Below are positions 53,120 through 62,844 of a stretch of DNA of 64,000 nucleotides, piece by piece. Position numbers and translations under genes: made by a program. Within the stretch, counting starts at the first letter, position 1; each line of letters starts with the position of its first letter. Under the pieces are notes generated by a model. It was not told the DNA's origin, ran no database searches, and saw only the letters and a program-made list of their open reading frames with translations. This stretch comes from Lachnoclostridium sp. An138 (GTDB taxonomy: Bacteria > Bacillota > Clostridia > Lachnospirales > Lachnospiraceae): NCBI RefSeq assembly GCF_002160765.1, contig NZ_NFLF01000013.1, positions 46,724 to 110,723 of the forward strand. The letters run 5' to 3'.

Positions 53120-55469
53120 TCTTCAAGTCCTCCGGGCGCGTGGTCAGCAGGTTATAGATCTCCCCACGGGGGAACCTATCCACAAAGGGGATGGTCACAT
53201 CGCCATAAAACAGCAGGCCCTCGCCGGAATTGGAGTGGGTGATATAGGAGAGCTGATGCTCGGAAATGCCGAGCTGTTTCGCCAAAATCGCCCGGTCACT
53301 TTGAGCCTGGGACAACAGGATCATAAAGTCGGTGTTGTCCAGAATGGCCTCGATTTCCCGGCTGGCCAAAAGGTCTTTCACGTTCTGCGTTAAAGCTGAG
53401 GGGACGCAGCCCTTTTTGCGGAGCATCTTCCACACGGCCACAAAGTAGCTGGCGGTAAGCGCGTCCCGGAGCAGGATGTGGAACTCGTCAAAGTAGCACC
53501 AGGTAGAAACGCCGTTGTGGAAATTCACATTGACCGCCGAAGTTACAAAGTCGTTGGTAACGTGCATAGCGATTTTGCGGAGGTTTTCTCCCAGCCCTTT
53601 GAGGACGATGCAGACAATATGCGCCGTCAGTTTTACGTTAGTCTGATGGTTGAACAGGTTAAGGGAGCCCGTACAGTAGAGCTCCAGGGCGGTTGCCACC
53701 CGGCGTGCCTCCGGCTCCGGCTGTTTGAGAAGCTCCTCGTACAAGTCCTGGAGCAAGGGCGGCTTGCCGTCCCCCAGGCCCAGGGCCATGTCCCGGTAAA
53801 TGAGCCGCACACAGCGGTCAATCACCGTCTTTTCGATGGGTTGCAAACCGTCCTTGCCGCCCACCACCAGCTCGCACAGGGACAACAAAAAATCCGCTTT
53901 CATGGAAAGCGGGCTTTCGTCATCGTCCAGATCAAGCTGGATGTCCATCGGGTTGATATGGTTGGGGGAGCCGGGCGCGATCTCCACCACCTGGCCGCCC
54001 AGCCTACGCACCAGCGGGGCATATTCCCCCATCGGATCGACAATGATGATCCTGTCTTTTGGGATAGCCAGAAACACGTTGATGATCTCGCGTTTTGCGG
54101 CGAAGCTCTTGCCGGAGCCCGTGGAGCCGAGATACAGGCCGTTGGCCGATTTCAGCTTTTTCCGATCCGCCATAATGACGTTGTGGGAAAGAGCGTTCAT
54201 GCCGTAGTAGAGGGACGGCCCGGCCATCCGCAGCTCCCTGGTCATAAAGGGAATGAAGATCGCCGTGGAGCTGGTAGTCATGCCGCGCTGGATTTCCACC
54301 TCGTTATAGCCCAGGGCCAGCGAGGACACAAAGCCCTGTTCCTGTTGCCAGTCCAGCCGCTTCAAAGCGCAGTTGTATTTCTGTGCGATACCGCCCACCG
54401 TGAACACGTCATTCTCCAGCCGCTGGCGGGTGGGGGCAAGGTTTACCACCGTGAACGTGAGCAGGAACATCCGCTCGTTTCGGGACTGCAGGTCAGCCAA
54501 AAGCTCCGCCGCATCCTTTGAAAACGTGATGAGGTCAGGGGGCAGGATGTCGGGATCGTACCCGGCCCGCACCGCCTTGCGCTGTTCCTCCACCTTCATT
54601 TTGCCGATGTCGGAGATTTTGCCCTTGATGGTCTTAATGGCCTTGAGCTGATCCACCGTCTGGATGTGCATGGTTACGGTCATTTCCGCATCCAACTCCA
54701 GGATCTCCGCCAGGAGCTTGTCAGAAAGCTCGGACGCCAAAATCTGCAAGTAGGACGCCGCACCCCAGTATTGGCCGATGCGGAACGTCCGGGCCTGCCG
54801 GAAGTCGAAGCTGTCCGGCGCGATGTAGTCCTTTGTGCCAAGCCCGGTTTTGGGGATGTCCTGCCAGGAGAAGCGGAACGGCTCCCGGTTGCCGGGGTGC
54901 ATCTGGCCGTGGAGCAGGGCCAGCCGCGCCTGCCCGTCCATCGGGACGGAGGGAACGCCCAGCCGTTTGAGGTTGCCTGTCACATCGGCCTCCACCCGTT
55001 CCAGGCGGGGGCGGGCCTCCGCGATCCCCTCGGCGGGCAGGCCAAAGGTGATATATTTTGACCGCTCGATGCCGTTGTTGCTTTTGGCAATCTGGTTTTT
55101 CAGCATCCCCGTGAACTCCGCCCGGATGCTGTCATAGTCATCCTGGGCCGGGGGAATGTTTACCTTGTAGCGGCTCCTGGAACGGGAGCGGCGGTTGATA
55201 AAGGAGAGCTGGAATGGCAGGGAGCTGTCGAAGTAGTTGAGGAACGAGCTCCACCCGCTGAAAATCGCCGTCTGATCCTCCGTAGACGCAACCGAATAGT
55301 TGATGTCCTCATATTCCACCGTCTTTGTGTAGAGCCCGCCGGGGAGCTGGCACACGCCGTCCGGGTGCATCACCAAGTAGGGAATAGTCTGCTGGGCGGA
55401 CAAAACAGCTTTCCGGTTAGCGGCCTTTCCGGGGCCGCGCTTTGGGCTTTTTGCTTTCTGCAATCGCAT
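53100..55469 (-). CDS. VirB4/TrsE-family conjugation ATPase
   Basis: About 789 aa. The ATPase powering the type IV-like secretion channel. Walker A is LGSTGSGKSFAAKREI, Walker B region IIIVDPMGEYAPLV, and CYFDEFHILL later; C-terminal CVPSALTQNVKDLL is also family-typical. ATG 55469 (MRLQKAKSPKRGPG) directly abuts AAAGGAGG, so TTG 55463, six bases from it, may be the real start. An earlier in-frame ATG (55508) lies inside the PrgI gene. Overlaps PrgI upstream and the NlpC/P60 gene downstream. Confidence 0.94.
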   Translation of the reverse strand: MRLQKAKSPKRGPGKAANRKAVLSAQQTIPYLVMHPDGVCQLPGGLYTKTVEYEDINYSVASTEDQTAIFSGWSSFLNYFDSSLPFQLSFINRRSRSRSRYKVNIPPAQDDYDSIRAEFTGMLKNQIAKSNNGIERSKYITFGLPAEGIAEARPRLERVEADVTGNLKRLGVPSVPMDGQARLALLHGQMHPGNREPFRFSWQDIPKTGLGTKDYIAPDSFDFRQARTFRIGQYWGAASYLQILASELSDKLLAEILELDAEMTVTMHIQTVDQLKAIKTIKGKISDIGKMKVEEQRKAVRAGYDPDILPPDLITFSKDAAELLADLQSRNERMFLLTFTVVNLAPTRQRLENDVFTVGGIAQKYNCALKRLDWQQEQGFVSSLALGYNEVEIQRGMTTSSTAIFIPFMTRELRMAGPSLYYGMNALSHNVIMADRKKLKSANGLYLGSTGSGKSFAAKREIINVFLAIPKDRIIIVDPMGEYAPLVRRLGGQVVEIAPGSPNHINPMDIQLDLDDDESPLSMKADFLLSLCELVVGGKDGLQPIEKTVIDRCVRLIYRDMALGLGDGKPPLLQDLYEELLKQPEPEARRVATALELYCTGSLNLFNHQTNVKLTAHIVCIVLKGLGENLRKIAMHVTNDFVTSAVNVNFHNGVSTWCYFDEFHILLRDALTASYFVAVWKMLRKKGCVPSALTQNVKDLLASREIEAILDNTDFMILLSQAQSDRAILAKQLGISEHQLSYITHSNSGEGLLFYGDVTIPFVDRFPRGEIYNLLTTRPEDLKNEAKTE

Positions 55470-55821
55470 CCTCCTTTCGCACAGCGCCCCGCTGGGTGAA
55501 CGGGGCATAGATATTTTCCGTCTGGTAGGGCCTCACCCCAGGCCGCAGGAACTTCGCCCGCAGGACGTTCCGCACCACCTTTTCAAAGGGGAGCCCGTCT
55601 TTCTCATACATCGCCAGCAGGAACGCCGGGAGCGCCACCCCCATCATCAGGAACATGGCCCCGGTGTTGCCGATGGCGCTCCGGGCCAGCAGGTAGGACG
55701 GGATGCCCACCGCCGCCGCGATCCCGAAGCACACAAGCTGGCGTTTCGTCAGGTTAAAGGCAAGTTTGGTCTTGATTTTGGATAAGTCGTTGGGAACATT
55801 TACATAGGGAATTTCAATCAC
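55417..55821 (-). CDS. PrgI-family conjugation membrane protein
   Basis: 134 aa. Starts VIEIPYVNVPNDLSKIKTKLAFNLTKRQL, then two membrane segments (VCFGIAAAVGIPSYLLARSA and GAMFLMMGVALPAFLLAMYE), a VirB3-like layout, and a basic tail (KKPKARPRKGR). It precedes VirB4 as in Tn1549-type ICEs. The frame has no ATG; GTG 55821 merges with the RBS AAAGGAG, and the next codon is ATT (55818), where homologues I recall have Met. Palindrome copy 9 lies 19 bases upstream. Confidence 0.88.
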   Translation of the reverse strand: MIEIPYVNVPNDLSKIKTKLAFNLTKRQLVCFGIAAAVGIPSYLLARSAIGNTGAMFLMMGVALPAFLLAMYEKDGLPFEKVVRNVLRAKFLRPGVRPYQTENIYAPFTQRGAVRKEDAIAESKKPKARPRKGR

Positions 55822-56393
55822 TCCTTTCTGTCCCCGGCCACCTCTGGACACTTTGTCCAGAAGTCCGGGAGGGTGCTTTCCACCTCGTTCCCCCACACGT
55901 CCCAGCCGGGCGGGGACTGCCGGGCGAACAGCTCCACCCTGGGCACGTCGCCCATAAGGGCCACGATCTTTTCACGGGCCTCCTCCGGCTTGCGGCTGTG
56001 CTCCTGGATGGGGGAAATGATAAACTGGTGGACGTTTGCCGCCTGCCGTTTCGGGTGTCCCCGTGTTGCCAGCAGGCAGACCTCCGCGTTGCCCCGCGTC
56101 CAGAAGCCCAGGCCATAGAACCAGCCCTCGGACTTGCGGTTTTTCTTCAACCAGACGAAAGCAACGCTCTTGTAGGTGAAGCCCCACGCCTTGATGAGCC
56201 GCAGGGCCTCCGGGAGCTGCGGGAACGTAGCCCACAAAAAAAGCACGCTGTCCGGGGCGGCCAAATCCGCCACCGGGAGCGTGCATAACTCGTCAATCCC
56301 CATTGTGGGGTAGTGTTTTTCCGCCGCCCCCTGCAAGCCCTTTTGAGCATACCGCCAGGGGGGATCGGCGTAGATCACAGAATATTTCCTGAT
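55818..56393 (-). CDS. MT-A70-family DNA adenine methyltransferase
   Basis: 191 aa. N-terminal SAM/catalytic motif VIYADPPWRY (DPPW) and conserved LFLWATFPQLPEAL, GFTYKSVAFVWLKKN and GLGFWTRGNAEVCLLATRG mark an MT-A70-like N6-adenine methylase. AAAGGAG lies seven bases before ATC 56393, opening IRKYSVIYADPPW; GTG 56378 is the first standard start. The C-terminus ends DFWTKCPEVAGDRKE, of which DFWTKCPEV is from palindrome copy 9. It overlaps PrgI and follows another methylase. Confidence 0.87.
   Translation of the reverse strand: MRKYSVIYADPPWRYAQKGLQGAAEKHYPTMGIDELCTLPVADLAAPDSVLFLWATFPQLPEALRLIKAWGFTYKSVAFVWLKKNRKSEGWFYGLGFWTRGNAEVCLLATRGHPKRQAANVHQFIISPIQEHSRKPEEAREKIVALMGDVPRVELFARQSPPGWDVWGNEVESTLPDFWTKCPEVAGDRKE
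55840..55864. repeat. ICE palindrome copy 9 (in coding sequence)
   Basis: ACCTCTGGACA, CTT, TGTCCAGAAGT. In frame at the 3' end of the MT-A70 gene and just upstream of PrgI. Confidence 0.9.
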
Positions 56394-56395
56394 AG

Positions 56396-57190
56396 TTACA
56401 CTCCTTTCTCCCCAGCCTCCACCGCCGCGCCTGCCACACGGATGCGCTCGCTGGCGGCAGCATAGTAGGCCGGGACGGTTTCAAAACTGATGAAGCGGCG
56501 GCCCGTATTGAGGGCGGCCACCGCCGTTGTGCCAGAGCCCGCGCAGATGTCCGCCACCAGCTCGCCGGGCCGCGTATAGGTCTTGATGAAATACTCACAC
56601 AGGGACACCGGCTTCTGCGTGGGGTGGACGGTGCGCTGGACGGTGGGGAACGTGAGCACATTCCCCGGAAAGCGCAGGCCGTCCTCCGAGCCGCCCGTGG
56701 TACGGACGAATTTTCCATAGTTCGGGCTGTCCCCGTTGTTGGTCAGACTCCGCTTGTAGGGCTTGCCCTGTTCAAACTGCGGGTTGTAAAGAGGGAGCTT
56801 CTGGTAGAATACCAGGATGTTCTCCGTCTTTTTCAGCGGGGCGCGGCGGGCATTGAGAAAGCCCGTAGAGCGGCTTTTGTACCACACCCACTCATAGCGG
56901 AGCATGGACAGGTTGGATGCCCCCAGCACCTTGTCATAGGGGCACTGCGCGAAAAACAGGATCGCGCCGTCCGGCTTGACCGCCCATTTCACCGCCTCCC
57001 ACAGCTCCGGGAGCGGCAGGGGAGCATCCCAAAAGTTCCGGGTTGTGCCGTAGGGCGGATCGGTCAAGAGCATATCCACAGAATGGCGGGGCAGGGAGCG
57101 CAGGCCCTCGATGCCATCCATGAGGAACAGCCCCTCCGGGGGTTCCGGGGACTTCTGGACACTTTGTCCAGAGGTGCCCTTATCGGTCAT
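56396..57190 (-). CDS. Site-specific DNA methyltransferase (N4/N6 type)
   Basis: 264 aa. TDPPYGTTRNFWD near residue 40 is the catalytic DPPY motif; the C-terminal LVADICAGSGTTAVAALNTGRRFISFE is the SAM motif FxGSGTT, so the order is typical of beta-class methylases without a restriction partner. ATG 57190 (MTDKGTSGQSVQKSPEPPEG) has GGAGG six bases upstream, so palindrome copy 10 is encoded right after the start. It overlaps the SpoVG gene by 11 bases. It may protect transferred DNA (inference). Confidence 0.92.
   Translation of the reverse strand: MTDKGTSGQSVQKSPEPPEGLFLMDGIEGLRSLPRHSVDMLLTDPPYGTTRNFWDAPLPLPELWEAVKWAVKPDGAILFFAQCPYDKVLGASNLSMLRYEWVWYKSRSTGFLNARRAPLKKTENILVFYQKLPLYNPQFEQGKPYKRSLTNNGDSPNYGKFVRTTGGSEDGLRFPGNVLTFPTVQRTVHPTQKPVSLCEYFIKTYTRPGELVADICAGSGTTAVAALNTGRRFISFETVPAYYAAASERIRVAGAAVEAGEKGV
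57151..57175. repeat. ICE palindrome copy 10 (in coding sequence)
   Basis: ACTTCTGGACA, CTT, TGTCCAGAGGT (one change), at codons 6-13 of the methylase gene, encoding TSGQSVQKS. Confidence 0.9.
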
Positions 57191-57746
57191 CCCTGGCCTC
57201 CTTGCCCTTTGCCGGGGCGGGCCGGGCGGCATTTTCACGGGCGGCCTCCTTCGCCGCGTTTGCCATCTGCTCCCGGATAGGCTTCGGGCGCAGGGCCTCG
57301 GCGCGGGCAATCAGCTTTTCCACAGCCACGTTATAGCCGTCTGCCGCCGCCGCGCTCAGCCGCTCCTGCAAGGCCCGGTTTGTCACCCGCGCTGTGGAGC
57401 GGTAGCCTGTCCGGGTTGTGGGATCGGGCTTGCTGGGTTCCCCCAGGAAAATCCCGTTTTTCCCGTTGACTACCTTAAAATCGTCAATCACGATGCCGCC
57501 GATATTCACGCTGGCAAAGCCAATCAGCTTGCCCTGGGGCTCAATGGGCCGCACCGACACCTCGATGGGCACCTCGGCGGCCTCCAGGTTTTTCTCCACC
57601 CGGAGCTGTACGGCCTCGTCAATGGAAATGCCCTGGGCATCCGCCAGCTCCTGGATGGGCGCGTCGAAAATCAGGCGGCGCATTTCCGCCATCGCCGCCT
57701 CGTCCATAACGGGGGCCCCTTGTGCCGCCGTCTGCATATTTGCCAT
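57180..57746 (-). CDS. SpoVG-domain ICE protein
   Basis: 188 aa. Residues 60-105 (VSVRPIEPQGKLIGFASVNIGGIVIDDFKVVNGKNGIFLGEPS) are a SpoVG-like domain, known in Firmicutes as a nucleic-acid-binding regulator. The N-terminus has an acidic helical part and the C-terminus a Lys/Ala-rich tail. ATG 57746 with AGGAGG. It is translationally coupled to the methylase and follows the VirB6 gene. A regulatory role in the ICE is inferred. Confidence 0.85.
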   Translation of the reverse strand: MANMQTAAQGAPVMDEAAMAEMRRLIFDAPIQELADAQGISIDEAVQLRVEKNLEAAEVPIEVSVRPIEPQGKLIGFASVNIGGIVIDDFKVVNGKNGIFLGEPSKPDPTTRTGYRSTARVTNRALQERLSAAAADGYNVAVEKLIARAEALRPKPIREQMANAAKEAARENAARPAPAKGKEARDDR

Positions 57747-57760
57747 AAAATCAAACCTCC

Positions 57761-58627
57761 TTAGTGCGCGCTAAAGATACTGCGCGCTATCGTCCCGGTT
57801 TTGAACAGCATGAAGCAGAGCAAAACCGTATAGCCCACGGTGCCCCAGATCGCCCCGATGGGATCTCCGCCCGTGGCAATTCCCTGGATCAGCACCGCAT
57901 AGATTGCAACACACACCAGAATGAGCAACCCCTGGAAGCCCACGGCAAACAGGGAGCGCAGATAGTTCTGCCCGATCTGTCCCATCTCCCGATGGGAGAT
58001 CGTTGCCATAGGGATGGGGGCCAAACTGGTGAGTAAATAGATTTCCAACATTCTGCCATATACCAACACAAAAATGACGATGCCCAGCGCCCACATGGTA
58101 ACGCCGATAATCGAGGACTGGAGCCATAGGCCGAGAAGTGGTCCTAAGTCCATCCCCTCCAGGGTGGTTTGAAGCTCTGTCATCATATCCGGCGTGATGT
58201 CCGTGGAGCCCTGAATTAGACCGCCCGCCTGGGCGATCACCGTCTGCGACACGTCAAAGACGGCCATCACAATGTCAAAGGTATTTGAGAGAATGAAGAT
58301 GGCACAAGCCGTTTTGAACATCCATTTGTAGATATTCGCCACGTCAAACTCGTGCATATTGTTCTTTTCCAAAAGCATCTGAATGAGCTCATAGGTGGCA
58401 ACAAAGGTCAGTACCAGCCCGGCAATCGGCAAGATCACCGTTTCGGAAAGCTGGCGGATGAGGGAAAATACCCCGGCGTTCCACGCCGCCGGGGTAGTCC
58501 CCACCTGTACCGCGATCTCTCCGACTTGGGTATTGACGTAATCAAAGAGCCCCTCCAGGTTCCCCATGATCCCGCCAATCAACAGCTCTTTGAGCCAGTC
58601 CGTGAGCCAGTCGGTGAGAAAATCCAT
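57761..58627 (-). CDS. VirB6/TrbL-like conjugation membrane protein
   Basis: 288 aa with six or seven hydrophobic segments (for example LIRQLSETVILPIAGLVLTFVATYELI and ILVCVAIYAVLIQGIATG) and the conserved SLAPIPMATISHREMGQIGQNYLRS stretch of the Tn1549-type VirB6 protein. It forms the inner-membrane channel. It normally follows maff2 directly; here only the 3' end of maff2 remains upstream, so an IME insertion may separate it from its promoter. Confidence 0.88.
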   Translation of the reverse strand: MDFLTDWLTDWLKELLIGGIMGNLEGLFDYVNTQVGEIAVQVGTTPAAWNAGVFSLIRQLSETVILPIAGLVLTFVATYELIQMLLEKNNMHEFDVANIYKWMFKTACAIFILSNTFDIVMAVFDVSQTVIAQAGGLIQGSTDITPDMMTELQTTLEGMDLGPLLGLWLQSSIIGVTMWALGIVIFVLVYGRMLEIYLLTSLAPIPMATISHREMGQIGQNYLRSLFAVGFQGLLILVCVAIYAVLIQGIATGGDPIGAIWGTVGYTVLLCFMLFKTGTIARSIFSAH

Positions 58628-58638
58628 AGGCCGTTACC

Positions 58639-58731
58639 TTAGAACAGGCCGCTCAGCAGAGGGATCAGGGTGGTGCCCAGCAGAATGATGCCGCCGCCCG
58701 CCATGAGCTGCTTCATACCCTGGCTTTTTGC
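58639..58731 (-). pseudogene. maff2 3' fragment
   Basis: Reads AKSQGMKQLMAGGGIILLGT then TLIPLLSGLF and stop, the C-terminal half of the Maff2 small membrane protein that precedes VirB6 in this ICE family. The frame breaks at 58732 where IME sequence begins, so the N-terminal half should lie at the far IME end, beyond the window. Confidence 0.8.
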
Positions 58732-58777
58732 TTATGTGTGATAAAGAAGTAATAGAAGTGTAAAAAATTTTGCCGTT

Positions 58778-58810
58778 CCTATCCGGCACTTGGCCATTGT
58801 GTCGGATAGG
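58778..58810 (-). terminator. IME recombinase terminator
   Basis: Stem CCTATCCG-CAC / GTG-CGGATAGG with ATTTTTT a few bases after it on the minus strand. Confidence 0.75.
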
Positions 58811-58817
58811 TCGGGCG

Positions 58818-60467
<1,650 letters not shown>

Positions 60468-60548
60468 CTATTCCGTAGCTTTATTGTACCACGGAATAGC
60501 GGGGGCTGTATAGCGGCAAAAGTGTAAAATCTGCTTCTTTATGGTTTG

Positions 60549-60737
60549 TCAAATTGCCGGTTTTTGTGTAGCAGCGGCTTCCGCTTCCAGTACCCGCGCC
60601 ATTTTGTCGGCGGCGGTGGTGGTAGTGTCTTTCTTGAAATAGCCGGACACGACAAGGACGGAATTGCCCATGCGGATTTCCGTCACGCAGTCGGGGCGGC
60701 GGGCGGTGCGGGTGTCGTGCTGCTTGTTATCTGTCAT
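60549..60737 (-). CDS. TnpW-like transposon-encoded protein
   Basis: 62 aa. VTEIRMGNSVLVVSGYFKKDTTTTAADKMARVLEAE follows the TnpW pattern (conserved ...VTEIKIGNTIYIVSGFF...-like beta hairpin). ATG 60737 (MTDNKQHDTRTARR) has AAAGGAG upstream; longer in-frame codons would overlap the previous gene. Small accessory protein of the element, role not known. Confidence 0.8.
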   Translation of the reverse strand: MTDNKQHDTRTARRPDCVTEIRMGNSVLVVSGYFKKDTTTTAADKMARVLEAEAAATQKPAI

Positions 60738-60751
60738 AGGCAATACTCCTT

Positions 60752-61594
60752 TCAGTCGGTAATCAGTTTCTTCATGCTCTCCATTTTCCGCTGCGCGGCT
60801 TCCTGCCGGAAGTTGTCGCCGGTAAAGCGTACCGGGACGCACATGGAAAGCAGGCGGTCATAAATCCGGGAATGGGCGGTGTCCTCCGGGTTCCGCAGGT
60901 CGTCCAGCGTGAGGTTGGTCGTGACGATCAGCGGCTTGCCGCTGCGGTAACGGCTGTCAATCACATTGAAAACCTGTTCCAGCCCGTACTCGGTGCCGCG
61001 CTCCATGCCGAAGTCGTCAATGATAAGCAGCGGATAGCGGCAAAGGCGGGAAATGTACTCGTTGCGGTTCTCAAAGCTGGCGGCAAGGTCGTTGAGGATA
61101 AGGGCAAAATTCGTCATGTGGACGGGGATTTCTTTCTCCATAAGGGCGTTTGCGATACAGCCCGCAAGGTAGCTTTTCCCGGTTCCCACGCCGCCCCAGA
61201 ACAGGCAGCCGATATTGTCGGCTCGCATATCCTCCCAGTGTTCCACATACCGGCGGGCAATCCCGGCCTGCGGGTTCCTGCCGTTGTCGTTCTCAAAAGT
61301 CCAGTCCCGCATGGTGGGGTCGGTAAAGCCCCGGCGTTTCAGTTCCTCCACGGTGTCAAAGTGCCTGCGCCGCTTCTCGGCGGCCTCCCGTTCCTCGCGG
61401 GCGGCTCTCTGGCAGTCGCACTCTGCCGGGTGGCGGTCGCGGCCAAAGATAGCGGCCTTATCCGGCGCAAAATAGGCTTCTTTCGGCTTGCGGCACCTGC
61501 CGCAGTACAGTAAACCGTCCTCGCCGGTGTAGTCCTCCGGCTCCGGGGTGGCAGTCGTCATATTCTCCAAAACAGCGTTGATTTCGTTCTTCAT
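60752..61594 (-). CDS. DnaC/IstB-like ATP-binding helicase loader
   Basis: 280 aa. N-terminal Cys motif CGRCRKP...CDC (zinc), then an AAA+ domain: Walker A WGGVGTGKSYLAG near residue 145 and Walker B LLIIDDFGMERG, with VTTNLTLDDL sensor region. ATG 61594 (MKNEINAVLENM) overlaps the RepA stop (ATGA), and is preceded by GGAGG. It probably loads a replicative helicase when the excised IME replicates. Confidence 0.9.
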   Translation of the reverse strand: MKNEINAVLENMTTATPEPEDYTGEDGLLYCGRCRKPKEAYFAPDKAAIFGRDRHPAECDCQRAAREEREAAEKRRRHFDTVEELKRRGFTDPTMRDWTFENDNGRNPQAGIARRYVEHWEDMRADNIGCLFWGGVGTGKSYLAGCIANALMEKEIPVHMTNFALILNDLAASFENRNEYISRLCRYPLLIIDDFGMERGTEYGLEQVFNVIDSRYRSGKPLIVTTNLTLDDLRNPEDTAHSRIYDRLLSMCVPVRFTGDNFRQEAAQRKMESMKKLITD

Positions 61595-62337
61595 AAACTC
61601 TCGCCCTCCTTGCATGAGTAGTCAGGGATGCCCTTTTTCGGGGCGCCCTTTTTGTCGTTCCCCGCCCATATCCGAAGGGCGGCGGCATAGTTCTGGTAGC
61701 TTTTCCCGCTGGCGGCAAGGTAGCGGCTCATTTCCTCGATGAACCGTTCCAGCCTGTCGGGGTACTCTGCCTGCAACTCGTCGTATTCGGTCTGTGACAG
61801 AAAAATATTCTGGTATCGGCCATAGGGCGCGGGCGGCTCCCCACTCACTCCCTTTGTTTGGTTCTCTGTAAGGTTGTTTATAGTAGTTTGGTTAGGGGAC
61901 GGTTTTCCGACCATCATAAGGTCGGTTTTCTGACCATCAGTTGGTCGGTTTTCCGGCTCTATGAGGGTCGGTTTTCCGGCCATCAGTTGGTCGGAAAACT
62001 GTACCTGTGGCACACGCGGCACTTTCACATACAGTCGGTTCGGTGCGGAGAAGCCGCCCCGTTCCCGTTCCAGCAGCCCCGCCATGTCCAGTTCATTCAG
62101 CGCCCCCTTTATGGTGGTGCTGCCTTTATCCAGTATTTCGGCTATCTCCGCGATGGGATAGATAATATAAATCCTGCCCTCGCCGTCCTGCCACTTGTTC
62201 TTCTGGGAGAGGGTGGAGCGGTCTAACAGCAGCGCATAGAGCAGCTTGGCGGTCTGGGAAATCTCCATTTTCAGCAGGAAACGGGGATAGGGCAGATAGG
62301 CGGGCAGCTTCGTGTCTGCCATGATATAATCAGCGAT
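61591..62337 (-). CDS. RepA-type replication initiator (IME)
   Basis: About 248 aa. N-terminal winged-helix region KLPAYLPYPRFLLKMEISQTAKLLYALLLDRSTLSQ is typical of RepA_N/DUF6017-like initiators; the DNA-binding part (YPIAEIAEILDKGSTTIKGALNELDMAGLLERERGG) follows. GGAGG lies seven bases before ATC 62337, opening IADYIMADTKLPAY; the first ATG (62322) is 22 bases away. It forms an operon with the DnaC-like gene. ATC start is inferred from spacing. Confidence 0.85.
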   Translation of the reverse strand: MADYIMADTKLPAYLPYPRFLLKMEISQTAKLLYALLLDRSTLSQKNKWQDGEGRIYIIYPIAEIAEILDKGSTTIKGALNELDMAGLLERERGGFSAPNRLYVKVPRVPQVQFSDQLMAGKPTLIEPENRPTDGQKTDLMMVGKPSPNQTTINNLTENQTKGVSGEPPAPYGRYQNIFLSQTEYDELQAEYPDRLERFIEEMSRYLAASGKSYQNYAAALRIWAGNDKKGAPKKGIPDYSCKEGESL

Positions 62338-62457
62338 AGGATCACCTCCCTGTGTTCGGGTTGATTTTGACGGTTTGTACGCATTTAGAACGCTGTTTCC
62401 GGGGGAAAAGGATAAATGTATCGCGTACCCTTTGACACCCACGAAAAAAGCCTTGAT

Positions 62458-62844
62458 TTATGCGGGTTTGAAAGGCTCTAAAGCGTGACATTTCTGCCTT
62501 TGTTTCTGCTTTCGCTCGGCGGCTTTGATTTTCTTCATGCGTCCGGCGCAGCCGGGGCAGTATTTTCCCCGGTTGGATTTGGGGACAAAGGCCGCGCCGC
62601 AGACGGCGCACCGTTTCCGGCTCCCCCGGTACAAGAGGGCTGCGGCCAGCTCCCCGTCAAGGGGCAGGACAGCCACACGGAACCAGCGGCACATGAGGGA
62701 AAAGGAAATGCTCTGGACGCATACGCAAGGCTCCCCGTCGTCCAACAGCAGGCAGTTCCCCTCGTCGTAGTTACAGCACTCATGCACCAGCCGCCGCGCC
62801 CGCCGGTGCTGGCGGTAGTCCATGCGGGGCAGGTTATCGCTCAT
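62458..62844 (-). CDS. Cysteine-rich VLP-domain protein (IME)
   Basis: 128 aa. Cys clusters in HECCNYDEGNCLLLDDGEPCVCVQ and a C-terminal ribbon CAVCGAAFVPKSNRGKYCPGCAGRM; VAVLPLDGELAAALL is the VLP stretch. It is clearly related to the ICE protein at 49784-50137. ATG 62844 (MSDNLPRMDYRQHR) has AAGGAG seven bases upstream and overlaps the relaxase stop. Metal binding likely, role unknown. Confidence 0.82.
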   Translation of the reverse strand: MSDNLPRMDYRQHRRARRLVHECCNYDEGNCLLLDDGEPCVCVQSISFSLMCRWFRVAVLPLDGELAAALLYRGSRKRCAVCGAAFVPKSNRGKYCPGCAGRMKKIKAAERKQKQRQKCHALEPFKPA

